Virus record (IMG/VR): IMGVR_UViG_3300035162_004537
Span: 1-46,100 of that record
DNA length: 46,100 nt
Source: a virus
Reading direction: 5' to 3' (one strand)
The translations under genes and the position numbers were made by a program. Positions 16,858 through 26,230 of the stretch are shown one piece after another. The notes under the pieces are model-generated. The model ran no database searches. It saw only the letters and a program-made list of their open reading frames with translations, and was not told the origin of the DNA. Numbering within the stretch: position 1 is the stretch's first letter; the number at the start of each line of letters is the position of its first letter.

Positions 16858-19800
16858 ATGCCCAACCTGTCCCCCGAGCAACAGTTCGACGAAATCAAGG
16901 CCGCGGTTGTTTCCGTGATCGAGAAGCAGTTCCCTGTCGCTACCAAGACCACATCGCTAGAGGTGAAAAATGTCGAGGTGCGAGACGCTAAGGACAGTGA
17001 GGATGTCGTAGACCAGCAAAATGCCTTACGGGCAGGGAAGAGTTGGTCCGTTCCCGTGTACGGAGACGTCGTTCTTAAGCGCAACGGTAAGCAGATAGAC
17101 AAGAAGCGCATGAAGCTGATGAATCTGCCTAAGCTTACGAATCGGTTTGGCTACATAGTGGACGGCAGCGAGTACCAAATCCTCAATCAATTCCGCCTTA
17201 AGTCGGGTGTCTACCACCGCCGTGCTCCGAACGGAAGCCTGCTAGCGGAATACAACCTCGCCAACTCTGACCAGTTTGCGAACGGTCGCAGCTTCAAGGT
17301 TCGGCTCGACCCCAAGTCGGCTATATTTTACTTAGACCACCGAAACTCCAGTGTCCCGCTTTACCACCTCCTAAAGGACGCGGGAGTAGACGACGACGCC
17401 CTAAAGAAGCAGTGGGGCAAAGAGATTCTAGAAAAGAACAAGAAGCGCACCACTTCGGAGAAAGCTCTCCGTGCCCTTCAGCGTGCAGTAGGCCCAGAGG
17501 TTGCGGGGGATGGCAATAATTTGCTATCCCGGCTCCTGGCAAAGACGAAACTGCTCCCCGAGACCACGGCCAAGACACTGGGCAAGCCGTTCGGCAGCGC
17601 GGAACCCGCTGCCCTCCTACGCTCTACTGCACGGCTGCTGGGGATCTCTAGGGGCGATGAGGAGTCGGACGATAAGCAGGCTCTGGAGTTCCAGTCCATC
17701 CACTCCGCAGAAGACTTGTTATCCGGTCACCTGGCCAAAAACTCTAGCCGTGTTCGTAGGAAGGTACTGAATAATCTTTCTCGAAAGGACACTGCCAGGA
17801 CTATCTTACCTGTCGACGCGCTAGAGTCGACTCTGCGAAGTTTCTTTGGCACTTCCTTAGTGGGCCAACCGGAACAAACTAACCCCCTGGATATGATTAG
17901 TGGCCAATTGCGGACTACGATCATGGGCGAGCAGGGAGGCATCAAGTCGTCCCACGCAGTCTCTAATGACGCGAAGCTAGTCAACCCATCTCACTTAGGT
18001 TTCCTAGACCCAATCCATACGCCAGAGGGGGAGAAGACCGGCATTTCGCTCTCGCTCCCCCTGGGCTCGCGCAAGCGGGGTAACACCCTAGTCTCCAGGT
18101 TTTTCGACACCAAGCTCGGGAAGGTCGTTGACGTAAATGCGGGGGACGCACTTCGCAGAACAGTAGCTTTCCCCGATCAATACAAGCGTGCTGGCAGGGT
18201 GTTTAGGCCGCTGGCCAAAAAGGTCAAAGCAACACGGGGCGGGGAGATTGTCTTTGTGGATCCCTCCGAAGTGGACTACGTCATCCCAAGCCCCCGCGGG
18301 TTGTTCGGTGTCGCTAGCAACCTGATCCCATTTCTACAGAACAACCAGGGCAACCGGGCTATGACAGCGGTTCGGCAGCAAGAGCAAGCCGTCCCTCTGG
18401 AGCACCGAGAGGCTCCCATGGTCCAGGTAGAGACCGACAAGGGCGGTACCTTTGAGGGCATCGTCGGTAAGTTTGCCGCACACACTTCCCCCATAGCAGG
18501 GATAGTGAAGAAGGTAGGTAAGAACTTCATAACCCTGTCCGGTAAGGACGGGAAGTCAAAGAACGTTCAGCTCTATAGGGACTTCGCCCTGCGGGGGAAC
18601 TCTCTCTACGACTCGGAGGTCCGCGTCAAGAAGGGGGACAAGGTAACTAAGGGCCAGGTTTTGGCAGACACCACGTTCACCAAAGATGGAGACCTAGCAC
18701 TAGGCACTAATCTACGCACTGCCTATATGCCCTTCCATGGCTACAACTTCGAGGATGGTATCGTCATTAGCGAGAAAGCCTCCAAGAAGCTGACATCGCT
18801 GCACATCCACCAGAAGGCGGTACGTCGCGACAGCGATACTACGCTGAGCCGGAAAAAATTCCTGGCGCAGTACCCCTACGTATACAAGAAGGGCCAGGTT
18901 AAGAACATCGGGGAAGACGGTGTTGTGCGGATTGGCGCTGAAGTGCGCGAGGGTGACCCACTTATCCTCGCCCTCCGCAAACCCACCGAGAGCAAGCTGA
19001 GAAAGCAAATCCGCATGTTCCGGCGGGGTAGGCCAGATAAGTTCCGGGATGGCTCCCTGGCTTGGCAAGGGGAGACGTCAGGCATCGTGACGGATGTGGT
19101 CCGTCGAGGCAAGGAGATTGCGGTCTACGTCAAGACGCGGGAAGCTGCCCAGCTGGGCGATAAGCTAGTTGGGCGACACGGAAACAAGGGCGTCATAACG
19201 CGTATAGTCCCCCAGGCAGAGATGCCATTTGCCGAGGAGAAGGACGGGAGTAGGCGGCACGTTGACATCCTGCTGAACCCTCTAGGAGTTCCCGGTCGAA
19301 TCAACCTGGGGCAGATCTTAGAGACTGCGGCAGGGAAGATTGCAGAGAAGACGGGCAAGGTCTTCAAAGTGAAAAACTTTGAGCCCGACACGGACTACCT
19401 TGGGAAGGTGCAGGGGATGCTCGCCAAGGCCGGCATCAAAGATAAGGAGACGCTGATAAATCCCAGGACGGGAAAGCGCTACAAGCAGGACATCCTTGTA
19501 GGCAACCAATACATCCTAAAGCTCCGTCACCAGGCAACTAAGAAGCTCTCTGCGCGTTCTGGCTCTGGTGGGGAGGGTGCGTTTTACGATATCAACCACG
19601 CACCCGCAAGCGGCGCCCCCCACGGTGGGCAGTCCATGGGCGAGCTAGGCCTGTACTCACTCCTGGCTCACGGTGCGCGCGAGAACATCCACGAGATGTA
19701 CTCCTACAAGACAAACCGGAACGACGAACTCTGGTACGCGATCCGAGAGGGGAAGCCAATTCCCACCCCCAAAGTTCCTTTCGCCTTTGACAAGCTTCTC

Positions 19801-22800
19801 GGGTACCTCAACGCAATGCGCGTGAACGTGAAGAAGGAGGGAAATAGCCTACAGCTAACGCCCTTCACGGAGAAGCAGGTCAAGGAGCTGTCTTCTGGCA
19901 AGCTTAGCAGCCCGAGCTTGATGGTCCGAGGCAAGGACTTAAAGCCCATTAAGGGCGGCTTGTTCGACCCTGAGATCACGGGGGGAATGGAAGGTACTCG
20001 CTGGTCGCACTTTGACCTAGCGGAGCCGATGCCCAACCCGCTATTTGAGGAGGCTATCAAGAAGCTGACAGGCTTAACGAAGAATAAGTACCGGGAATAC
20101 ATCACCGGCGACGTGGCTGTGAACGGCAAACGGGGAGGGGCTGCTATCAACGAGCTCCTTAAAGGTATTGACGTAAAGAAGATGCGCAGCAGCATTGAGA
20201 AGAAGATCGTCAAGACAACTGGTGCCGGTAAGAAGAAGCTCCACAAGCAGCTACGCATCCTCAAGGCACTGGACGACGCGGACATAAGTCCCACCGTCTA
20301 TATGATGAAGTCTGTGCCGGTAACCCCTCCAATATTCCGACCGGTAACCGCAAAGGAGGACGGGTCTTTATCTAGCGATGACCTGAACGGCCTCTACAAG
20401 GATATTGGGGCCCTCAATGAGACCCTAGAGTTAAACCGTAAAACGGGCGTTCCTCACGAACAGATGAAAGAGGTACGTGCAGAGCTGTACGACAGCATAA
20501 AGGCAATGACGGGCATGGGCGGGTCTCTTACACGAGAGTACCGAGGAATCCTCGACATCATTTCGGGCAAGATACGTAAAGGTAAAGGCGCCGGGGAGGG
20601 CTCCTCCAAGCGAGGCTTCTTCCAGCGGAATGTCCGCCAACGCAGGCAGGACTTTTCCGCTAGGTCTATCATCACTCCCGACCCCCGTATGGGTCTGGAC
20701 GAAGTAGGCGTTCCCGAAGATATTGCGTGGACTATGTTCCAGCCCTTTATCGAGCGGGAACTCATTCGCCAGAATTTTAAGCCACAGGATGCGATCGACG
20801 CGGTAAAGGGGCGTACGGTAGTGGCTCAGCGTGCTCTTACTCGAGCCATGGCAAACCGTCCCGTCCTGCTGAAGCGGGACCCGGCACTGCACAAGTTCAA
20901 CGTCATGGGGTTTAAGCCCCGACTAGTTCGCGGCAAGGCCATCGAGATCCACCCACTGGTCACCGGGGGGTACAACGCTGACTTTGACGGGGATACCATG
21001 AGTATCTACCTGCCTATTACGGAGAAGGCCGTGAAGGAGGCCCACAAGCTCTACCCCAGTAACAACCTGTTTAGCCCGACTACGGGTGGGGTCATGTACA
21101 CGCCCGGCCATGAAGCACTACTGGGCACTTACCTACTTTCCCAGAAAGGTAAGCGTACCAAGAAGTCTTACAGAGATCTCAAGAGCGCGCACTCAGCAGC
21201 GCGCAAAGGCGAGATAGGGAAGACCGATATCATTCGGGTAGGGGGCGCAGAGACTACTGTGGGCCAGCTGCTCCTAGAGGAAGGCTTACCCGAGGAGTAC
21301 AGGCAAACGGGTAAGCGCTCTATCGCTAAGATGCGCATCTTCGATAAGGGCTCGGTAAAGAAGCTGCTCACTAGTGTGGCTAAAAAGCACTCCGGTAAGT
21401 TTAGCGATGTAGCAAACCACCTAAAGGACCTCGGTAATGACTTCAGTACTGAGGAGGGATTCTCGGTAGGTCTTTCCGACTTTGCCGTCGTTAACCGGCG
21501 TGTGCGGGACCGCATGTTTGCTAGGGCAGAACGGGCAGCTGCCCTGATCCGCAAGGACAGCAAGCTAAAGAGCCCCCAAAAGCAGAGCAAAATCCTCAAG
21601 ATGTTCGCCCGGGTAGACGACCGCTTGGATTCCCTCAACAATATTGAGCTACTGAAGAACCCTACTAATATTTTCAAGATGGTCGTGTCCGGCGCTCGGG
21701 GTAGCCCCCTGCAGCTTAAGCAGATCATCAGTACCCCTGCGCTGGTTCAGGACGCAAAGGACCGGACGGTGCCCTACTTGATTCCGAAGTCTTACTCGGA
21801 GGGCATGGATGTGGCGTCCTACTGGACCACTATGCATGGTGCTCGTATGGGCACCGTTAAGAAAGTAGAGGGCGTGCGGGATCCTGGCTACCTATCCAAG
21901 CAAATCATTAATTCTACGATGAACCAGCTCGTTACGGAAGACGATTGCGGTACGTCGGACGGCGTCAACATATCAGCGTCAGATACAGACGCGTCGGATA
22001 GGTACCTGGCCAAGCGGGTCAAGGTTAAGGGCCATAGCTACCGCGCGGGCTCCCTGGTCACGCCAGAGCTTATCTCCGCTGCCCGTAGCTCCAAGCTGTC
22101 GAGCCTACCTGTACGCTCCCCTATGCGCTGCAAGGCATCTCACGGGGTGTGTAAGAAGTGCATGGGACTAACGGAGGCCGGAAAGTCCTACGATATTGGA
22201 ACCAACGTGGGAGTCATCGCCGCACAGTCTATCGGCGAGCCTAGCGCACAGCTTGCGATGCGCGTGTTCCACACAGGAGGCGTAGCAAAGGGTAAGGCGT
22301 CTAAGCAGACGTCTATGTTCGGCAGGCTTAGCCAGCTTTTACGTATGCCTCGGAACTTACCGCATCAGGCGCCCCTGGCGCTGTCTTCGGGTAAGGTGGA
22401 TGCAATCAAAGCTGCTCCTCAAGGCGGTCATTACGCATTTATCAATAAGGTTCCGTACTACCTGCCCCCGGACCAGGTTTCCAAGGTACGTAAGGGCAAG
22501 AGGGTAATGCGGGGGGACGCTCTCACCGATGGGGCCGTTGACCCCAAACAGCTGCTCTCCCTGAAAGGTGTGCGGGCTGTGCAGGACTATCTTACGGACG
22601 AGATCCACGACGTTATGCGAGGCGCTGTGCCGTTGAAGCGCCGCAACGTAGAGGTTGTGGTCAAGGCCATGACCGATGTGGGTAAGATCGAAGACGCGGG
22701 CGACCACGAAGACTGGACCACCGGAGATATCCGACCTATCTCTCAGATAAGGTCCTGGAATCTTTTTGGGAGAAAGAAGAAGAAGAAGAAGAACCGCGTA

Positions 22801-23028
22801 GCGTTTACCCCCATAGTTAAGGGAGTAGATGTCCTACCTACTGAAGTACAGGAGGACTGGCTAGCTCGCCTGAACTTCCAAAACTTGAGCCGCACTCTAT
22901 CTCAAGCGGCCCGGGAAGGCTGGAAGTCGAAGCTTCACGGGTTCCACCCAATTCCTGGCATCGCGTATGCCAAGGAGTTCGGACGGGGTAAGGAACGTCT
23001 AGGTAAAGACTGGAAGGGGCAATATTAA
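16858..23028 (+). CDS. Single-chain fused RNA polymerase beta/beta-prime
   Basis: 2,056 aa. Beta half (about 1-990): KLTNRFGYIVDGSEYQ near 91, the rifampicin-region equivalent near 337-360, HTPEGE near 387, MPFHGYNFEDGIVISE near 624, GDKLVGRHGNKGV and LNPLGVPGRINLGQILE near 765-820, and GGQSMGELGLYSL near 923. Beta-prime half (from about 992): GLFDPEITGG near 1035, DFSARSIITPDP near 1263, NRPVLLKRDPALH, the Mg-binding NADFDGD at 1373-1379, the zinc ligands VTEDDC and RCKASHGVCKKC, the GVIAAQSIGEP and LAMRVFHTGG trigger region near 1784-1806, and the C-terminal FQNLSRTLSQAA. The N-terminal beta-prime zinc finger is absent. All catalytic elements appear intact, so it is probably an active two-barrel polymerase. 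Stop and spike start overlap (TAATG). Confidence 0.95.
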   Translation: MPNLSPEQQFDEIKAAVVSVIEKQFPVATKTTSLEVKNVEVRDAKDSEDVVDQQNALRAGKSWSVPVYGDVVLKRNGKQIDKKRMKLMNLPKLTNRFGYIVDGSEYQILNQFRLKSGVYHRRAPNGSLLAEYNLANSDQFANGRSFKVRLDPKSAIFYLDHRNSSVPLYHLLKDAGVDDDALKKQWGKEILEKNKKRTTSEKALRALQRAVGPEVAGDGNNLLSRLLAKTKLLPETTAKTLGKPFGSAEPAALLRSTARLLGISRGDEESDDKQALEFQSIHSAEDLLSGHLAKNSSRVRRKVLNNLSRKDTARTILPVDALESTLRSFFGTSLVGQPEQTNPLDMISGQLRTTIMGEQGGIKSSHAVSNDAKLVNPSHLGFLDPIHTPEGEKTGISLSLPLGSRKRGNTLVSRFFDTKLGKVVDVNAGDALRRTVAFPDQYKRAGRVFRPLAKKVKATRGGEIVFVDPSEVDYVIPSPRGLFGVASNLIPFLQNNQGNRAMTAVRQQEQAVPLEHREAPMVQVETDKGGTFEGIVGKFAAHTSPIAGIVKKVGKNFITLSGKDGKSKNVQLYRDFALRGNSLYDSEVRVKKGDKVTKGQVLADTTFTKDGDLALGTNLRTAYMPFHGYNFEDGIVISEKASKKLTSLHIHQKAVRRDSDTTLSRKKFLAQYPYVYKKGQVKNIGEDGVVRIGAEVREGDPLILALRKPTESKLRKQIRMFRRGRPDKFRDGSLAWQGETSGIVTDVVRRGKEIAVYVKTREAAQLGDKLVGRHGNKGVITRIVPQAEMPFAEEKDGSRRHVDILLNPLGVPGRINLGQILETAAGKIAEKTGKVFKVKNFEPDTDYLGKVQGMLAKAGIKDKETLINPRTGKRYKQDILVGNQYILKLRHQATKKLSARSGSGGEGAFYDINHAPASGAPHGGQSMGELGLYSLLAHGARENIHEMYSYKTNRNDELWYAIREGKPIPTPKVPFAFDKLLGYLNAMRVNVKKEGNSLQLTPFTEKQVKELSSGKLSSPSLMVRGKDLKPIKGGLFDPEITGGMEGTRWSHFDLAEPMPNPLFEEAIKKLTGLTKNKYREYITGDVAVNGKRGGAAINELLKGIDVKKMRSSIEKKIVKTTGAGKKKLHKQLRILKALDDADISPTVYMMKSVPVTPPIFRPVTAKEDGSLSSDDLNGLYKDIGALNETLELNRKTGVPHEQMKEVRAELYDSIKAMTGMGGSLTREYRGILDIISGKIRKGKGAGEGSSKRGFFQRNVRQRRQDFSARSIITPDPRMGLDEVGVPEDIAWTMFQPFIERELIRQNFKPQDAIDAVKGRTVVAQRALTRAMANRPVLLKRDPALHKFNVMGFKPRLVRGKAIEIHPLVTGGYNADFDGDTMSIYLPITEKAVKEAHKLYPSNNLFSPTTGGVMYTPGHEALLGTYLLSQKGKRTKKSYRDLKSAHSAARKGEIGKTDIIRVGGAETTVGQLLLEEGLPEEYRQTGKRSIAKMRIFDKGSVKKLLTSVAKKHSGKFSDVANHLKDLGNDFSTEEGFSVGLSDFAVVNRRVRDRMFARAERAAALIRKDSKLKSPQKQSKILKMFARVDDRLDSLNNIELLKNPTNIFKMVVSGARGSPLQLKQIISTPALVQDAKDRTVPYLIPKSYSEGMDVASYWTTMHGARMGTVKKVEGVRDPGYLSKQIINSTMNQLVTEDDCGTSDGVNISASDTDASDRYLAKRVKVKGHSYRAGSLVTPELISAARSSKLSSLPVRSPMRCKASHGVCKKCMGLTEAGKSYDIGTNVGVIAAQSIGEPSAQLAMRVFHTGGVAKGKASKQTSMFGRLSQLLRMPRNLPHQAPLALSSGKVDAIKAAPQGGHYAFINKVPYYLPPDQVSKVRKGKRVMRGDALTDGAVDPKQLLSLKGVRAVQDYLTDEIHDVMRGAVPLKRRNVEVVVKAMTDVGKIEDAGDHEDWTTGDIRPISQIRSWNLFGRKKKKKKNRVAFTPIVKGVDVLPTEVQEDWLARLNFQNLSRTLSQAAREGWKSKLHGFHPIPGIAYAKEFGRGKERLGKDWKGQY

Positions 23029-24509
23029 TGGCCATATCTTCACTAATGGCCCAGTACGGCATGAGCCAGACAAATATATATCGCGCCGTCGTGACAGCCG
23101 TAGACTCCGTTAAGCACACCTGCTCAATTAAGGGCGACATGAAGGGGGGTCAGTGGTCCGGCGTTGAGATTATGCCCATGTACCAGACTACCGAGGGATA
23201 CGGGTCCTTCTATCTCCCCGAAGTCGGGGCGGTAGTCTGGGCGTGTGCCCCCGGGGATCGAGATAAGCCCTTCATCGTAGGGTTCTCTCCCTCCCCCTCC
23301 GCGGAAGACCAGGAAAGCCCGGACGAGGATCCCCTCGACTACCGAATGAACCGCCCAGTTCTTGGGCCGGGGGACTACATGGTAGCCTCCCAGGATACGG
23401 CGTTCATCGTCCTCCGCAAGAGCGGCTACTTAGAACTTGGGTCGGGGCAGACGGCTAAGCGCGCCTACATACCCCTCACTAACATCATACGGGACACATT
23501 TGAGTCCTACGTCATGCAAGGCAGCGGCGGCGATTTTTCCTGGGCCACCCGCCGTGAAGACGAATCCCATGGGAGCGACGTTACTCCCGTTGAGTACAGG
23601 CTTCGGATTAAGGAGTTTATAGAAGAAGACCCTATTCTCGACATCGCATTTGGTCGGATCGAGGGGGAGGACGACTTCTTTGTGCCCCCTAACGGTGAGA
23701 TAGGACAAATCATAGGCCGGTTCATCCTTGAGCTCCCGGATGGGTCGAGAAACTTCTCGGCTTACCTGGACCGACGAGGCAACGTCATGTACCACACCCA
23801 GGGCGACATCCAAGAGAACGTAGAGGGCACTCGTAGTGTGTATGTCCGCAACACCTTCCAGGAGCGCGTGGTAGGCCTGCGGACGTCCTTCGTGGGAGTG
23901 CGCAAGCAGCAGGTCGGTACTGACGACGCCCTAGAGGTAGGGCGCTCTCGTAGAATGACGGTAGAGGGCGACGTTACCGACGTAATCGGCGGCCAGTACA
24001 CCAAGACGGTAAACGGCCCTACTGTGGAGTCTTTAGGAGCCGTAACGCAGGTCATAGCGGGCCAGTTCGAGAGAACTATCGTTGGCAACAAAAACGAGAC
24101 CGTTAGTGGGGGTAAGCAGACTACCGTGATGGAGAACTACCACGAGGTTGTCGCCATGACGAAAACCGTCATGCTGGGGAACGCAATACCTGGAGGTGAC
24201 GCCTTCAAGATGGTAGCCGCCAATGGAAATATCCAGATGACCGCCCCCTTGGGAGTGTTCCAGCTCGAAGCCCTGAAGGTTACCGTGACCAGCGCGAATG
24301 TACAGATCGGCTCCGTTCTGGCCACGCAGCCTGTAGTAAAGGGCACTCAGTGGACTGCACTTTGGGCTGCACTACTCTTCTGGATGGATACCCACACCCA
24401 TATGTGCACAGCCCCGGGGACGCCGTCGCTCCCCCCGTTGATTCCGTCCTCGCCGATCCTAAGCCCCTTGCAGGCGGCAGCCCTGTCCGTCAAAGTATTC
24501 GTGGAGTAG
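23028..24509 (+). CDS. Baseplate spike protein (gp5/VgrG-like)
   Basis: 493 aa. The N-terminal OB-fold segment (about 15-90) reads YRAVVTAVDSVKHTCSIKG, then LPEVGAVVWACAPGDRDKPFIVGF, typical of gp5/gpV hub-spike proteins. From about 250 to 430 there are repeated strands such as VGLRTSFVGVRKQQVG and GQYTKTVNGPTVESLG, as in a triple-stranded beta-helix needle. The C-terminal THTHMCTAPGTPSLPP is the His/Pro-rich signature common near spike ends. It would form the membrane-piercing tip of a contractile tail. Start overlaps the polymerase stop, so the two are co-translated. Confidence 0.85.
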   Translation: MAISSLMAQYGMSQTNIYRAVVTAVDSVKHTCSIKGDMKGGQWSGVEIMPMYQTTEGYGSFYLPEVGAVVWACAPGDRDKPFIVGFSPSPSAEDQESPDEDPLDYRMNRPVLGPGDYMVASQDTAFIVLRKSGYLELGSGQTAKRAYIPLTNIIRDTFESYVMQGSGGDFSWATRREDESHGSDVTPVEYRLRIKEFIEEDPILDIAFGRIEGEDDFFVPPNGEIGQIIGRFILELPDGSRNFSAYLDRRGNVMYHTQGDIQENVEGTRSVYVRNTFQERVVGLRTSFVGVRKQQVGTDDALEVGRSRRMTVEGDVTDVIGGQYTKTVNGPTVESLGAVTQVIAGQFERTIVGNKNETVSGGKQTTVMENYHEVVAMTKTVMLGNAIPGGDAFKMVAANGNIQMTAPLGVFQLEALKVTVTSANVQIGSVLATQPVVKGTQWTALWAALLFWMDTHTHMCTAPGTPSLPPLIPSSPILSPLQAAALSVKVFVE

Positions 24510-24511
24510 CT

Positions 24512-24769
24512 GTGGCACTTAATATCGGAAATGCGCGAGTAGGCACTGGCCTGGCGGGCGAAATCAAAGCCGCCATGGCGCTCGAAATGCGGAAGCAGTA
24601 CGGGAACGACTTTGACGAGGTCTTGGCCGAGAAGGGTTTGATCGCCTACGGGGATGCTATCGCTGCGGCGGTTATCAACCACTTCGAGGCGAACGCCGAC
24701 TTGAAGCTGTCTGGTGTCCAGTCCGGGGCCAGCAATGTCACGGTCAACGGCCCGAACGCAATCACGTAG
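24512..24769 (+). CDS. Small baseplate-associated protein
   Basis: 85 aa from a GTG at 24512, two bases after the spike stop with GGAG upstream; the longer frame starting inside the spike gene is rejected. Product starts MALNIGNARVGTGLAGEIKAAM and contains YGDAIAAAVINHFEANADLKLSG, then VNGPNAIT. Small Ala-rich helical proteins of this type often follow the spike gene in myophages. Exact role unknown. Confidence 0.65.
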   Translation: MALNIGNARVGTGLAGEIKAAMALEMRKQYGNDFDEVLAEKGLIAYGDAIAAAVINHFEANADLKLSGVQSGASNVTVNGPNAIT

Positions 24770-24787
24770 ACTACCGAGGGAGGTACC

Positions 24788-25015
24788 TTGAACCGAAAGC
24801 AACGACGGCGAGCATCGAAAGCTACTGGGAATCCCGCATGGAAGCGCGGTAATATTCTCCAGGACCCTGCAAAGCTTTATGAGATCATGTCAAAATTCAA
24901 AGGCGCTATGGACGGTGTAGAGGTGGAACTTACTGCCCACGCTGCGCGACTGGCTAAGTCTGCCGAGAACTCCGAGCGCCTTGAGCGCGAACGAGCGGCA
25001 CAGGGCGCGCTATGA
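24788..25015 (+). CDS. Small basic phage protein
   Basis: 75 aa from a TTG at 24788 with a GGGAGG site. Starts MNRKQRRRASKATGN, a basic opening common in small phage structural or chaperone proteins, and continues as one long amphipathic helix (VEVELTAHAARLAKSAENSERLERERA). Overlaps the next start by 4 bases. Function unknown. Confidence 0.65.
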   Translation: MNRKQRRRASKATGNPAWKRGNILQDPAKLYEIMSKFKGAMDGVEVELTAHAARLAKSAENSERLERERAAQGAL

Positions 25016-26223
25016 CCGCATGGACCCAGGTAGGGCCTGGCGCAAATCTTGATGGTCTACTGGCACTAGCGACTCAAATTCAGGGAGTCCTGGACGCAAT
25101 TGGGACTGCCTTGGAGGCTATCGCTGCCATTATAGATATTCTAGCCGCGCTGGCAACGTTGACCATCAACCTGTTGTCTGCGATCGTAAGCGCCATCATC
25201 AATGCTATTGAGCAGCTTGTCTTAGATATGTTTGAGTACAACGTTGCGCTGGCCGTACACACCAACATCAACTGGGACCCACAGTGGCGGTATGACCGCG
25301 ACACTCTGGCAGGCGAGGGCGCGGAGGTTAACGATTTCGTCAACGACGGCAGCCTCCCCTGGACGGGGGGAGGCACCGATGGGTGGCTGCTCGACCTTCT
25401 TACGTCTTCCCAAGATGAATCAGACCCATTCCGGCCGGTTACCGATGCAGGCACACAAATTCGCGGCATCATCGTTATGAACGGCGTCTCGAATAATGGA
25501 GAGCTAGAAGACCTTAAGAGCCTGTACGACCTATTTACTGACTTCTCTGACTTCAAGGACGCGCTTGATATAAAGAAGACGCTGGAAGAGACCTCGGAGT
25601 CTATAGCAAAATCTGTATCTAGGGCTGGCTCTGCGTTCTCTGACGGGTTTTGGCGCACCCTCAACGCCCAAGGTCCCCCTAGTCTTCGCGGCTATAACGA
25701 GTTCTCTGACTACGTACCCAAGCTAGGCAGCTACCCAAAGTGGCTGTCTGTCCCAGTGGCCGCGCTGTTTCCCGCGACCAAGAAGTTATTTGAGGGATTG
25801 CGGAAGGCGCTAGGGATGCTACGCCCCTCCCTAGGGCTTGCGGATGCCTTCGTAGCTCTGGCTGCGGCCATTAAGGCTAGGGTTGAGCTGATCCGGGCTG
25901 CGCTGGCAGAGATTACCGGGCTGATTGAGACGCTAGTTACTCTGCTAGTTTTCTTTTCTTCGGCCTACATTATCGTGATTGATGAGCCCGAGGGGGGTAT
26001 GAACGCGTTCATTAACACTGCCCTTTCGGGCGAAGGCAAGCCTTTCTTCGGGACCGGTGGTATCGTTGCAGGGTTCACCGTACTCGCTACCAACCCCGAT
26101 GCTCAGAAGTCTCTAGATCTCTTTATGGAGACGCTCGGGATGCCCCTACAGAACTTCTCCGATCAGGCCACCGAGTTGACGGACAAGCTAGACGACACCT
26201 ATGAAGAACTCTTCCTCCCGTGA
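25012..26223 (+). CDS. Hydrophobic structural protein, probably baseplate or tail
   Basis: 403 aa. The N-terminal 75 residues are an unusually hydrophobic helical stretch (ALEAIAAIIDILAALATLTINLLSAIVSAIINAIEQ). A second hydrophobic region lies near residues 280-325 (VALAAAIKARVELIRAAL, LIETLVTLLVFFSSAYIIVI). The middle contains aromatic and Gly-rich loops (NINWDPQWRYDRD, LPWTGGGTDGWLLDLL). Such pairs of long hydrophobic helices occur in phage proteins near the spike. No catalytic motif. The position after the spike suggests baseplate or tail-tip function, by inference. Confidence 0.7.
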   Translation: MTAWTQVGPGANLDGLLALATQIQGVLDAIGTALEAIAAIIDILAALATLTINLLSAIVSAIINAIEQLVLDMFEYNVALAVHTNINWDPQWRYDRDTLAGEGAEVNDFVNDGSLPWTGGGTDGWLLDLLTSSQDESDPFRPVTDAGTQIRGIIVMNGVSNNGELEDLKSLYDLFTDFSDFKDALDIKKTLEETSESIAKSVSRAGSAFSDGFWRTLNAQGPPSLRGYNEFSDYVPKLGSYPKWLSVPVAALFPATKKLFEGLRKALGMLRPSLGLADAFVALAAAIKARVELIRAALAEITGLIETLVTLLVFFSSAYIIVIDEPEGGMNAFINTALSGEGKPFFGTGGIVAGFTVLATNPDAQKSLDLFMETLGMPLQNFSDQATELTDKLDDTYEELFLP

Positions 26224-26230
26224 GTGGCAC

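Noticed and set aside
19704-20294. 196-aa minus-strand frame inside the RNA polymerase gene
   Set aside because: Shadow of the polymerase; low-complexity Leu/Ser-rich antisense product.
25080-25664. 194-aa minus-strand frame
   Set aside because: Shadow of the hydrophobic structural gene, with Ser/Arg-rich antisense composition.
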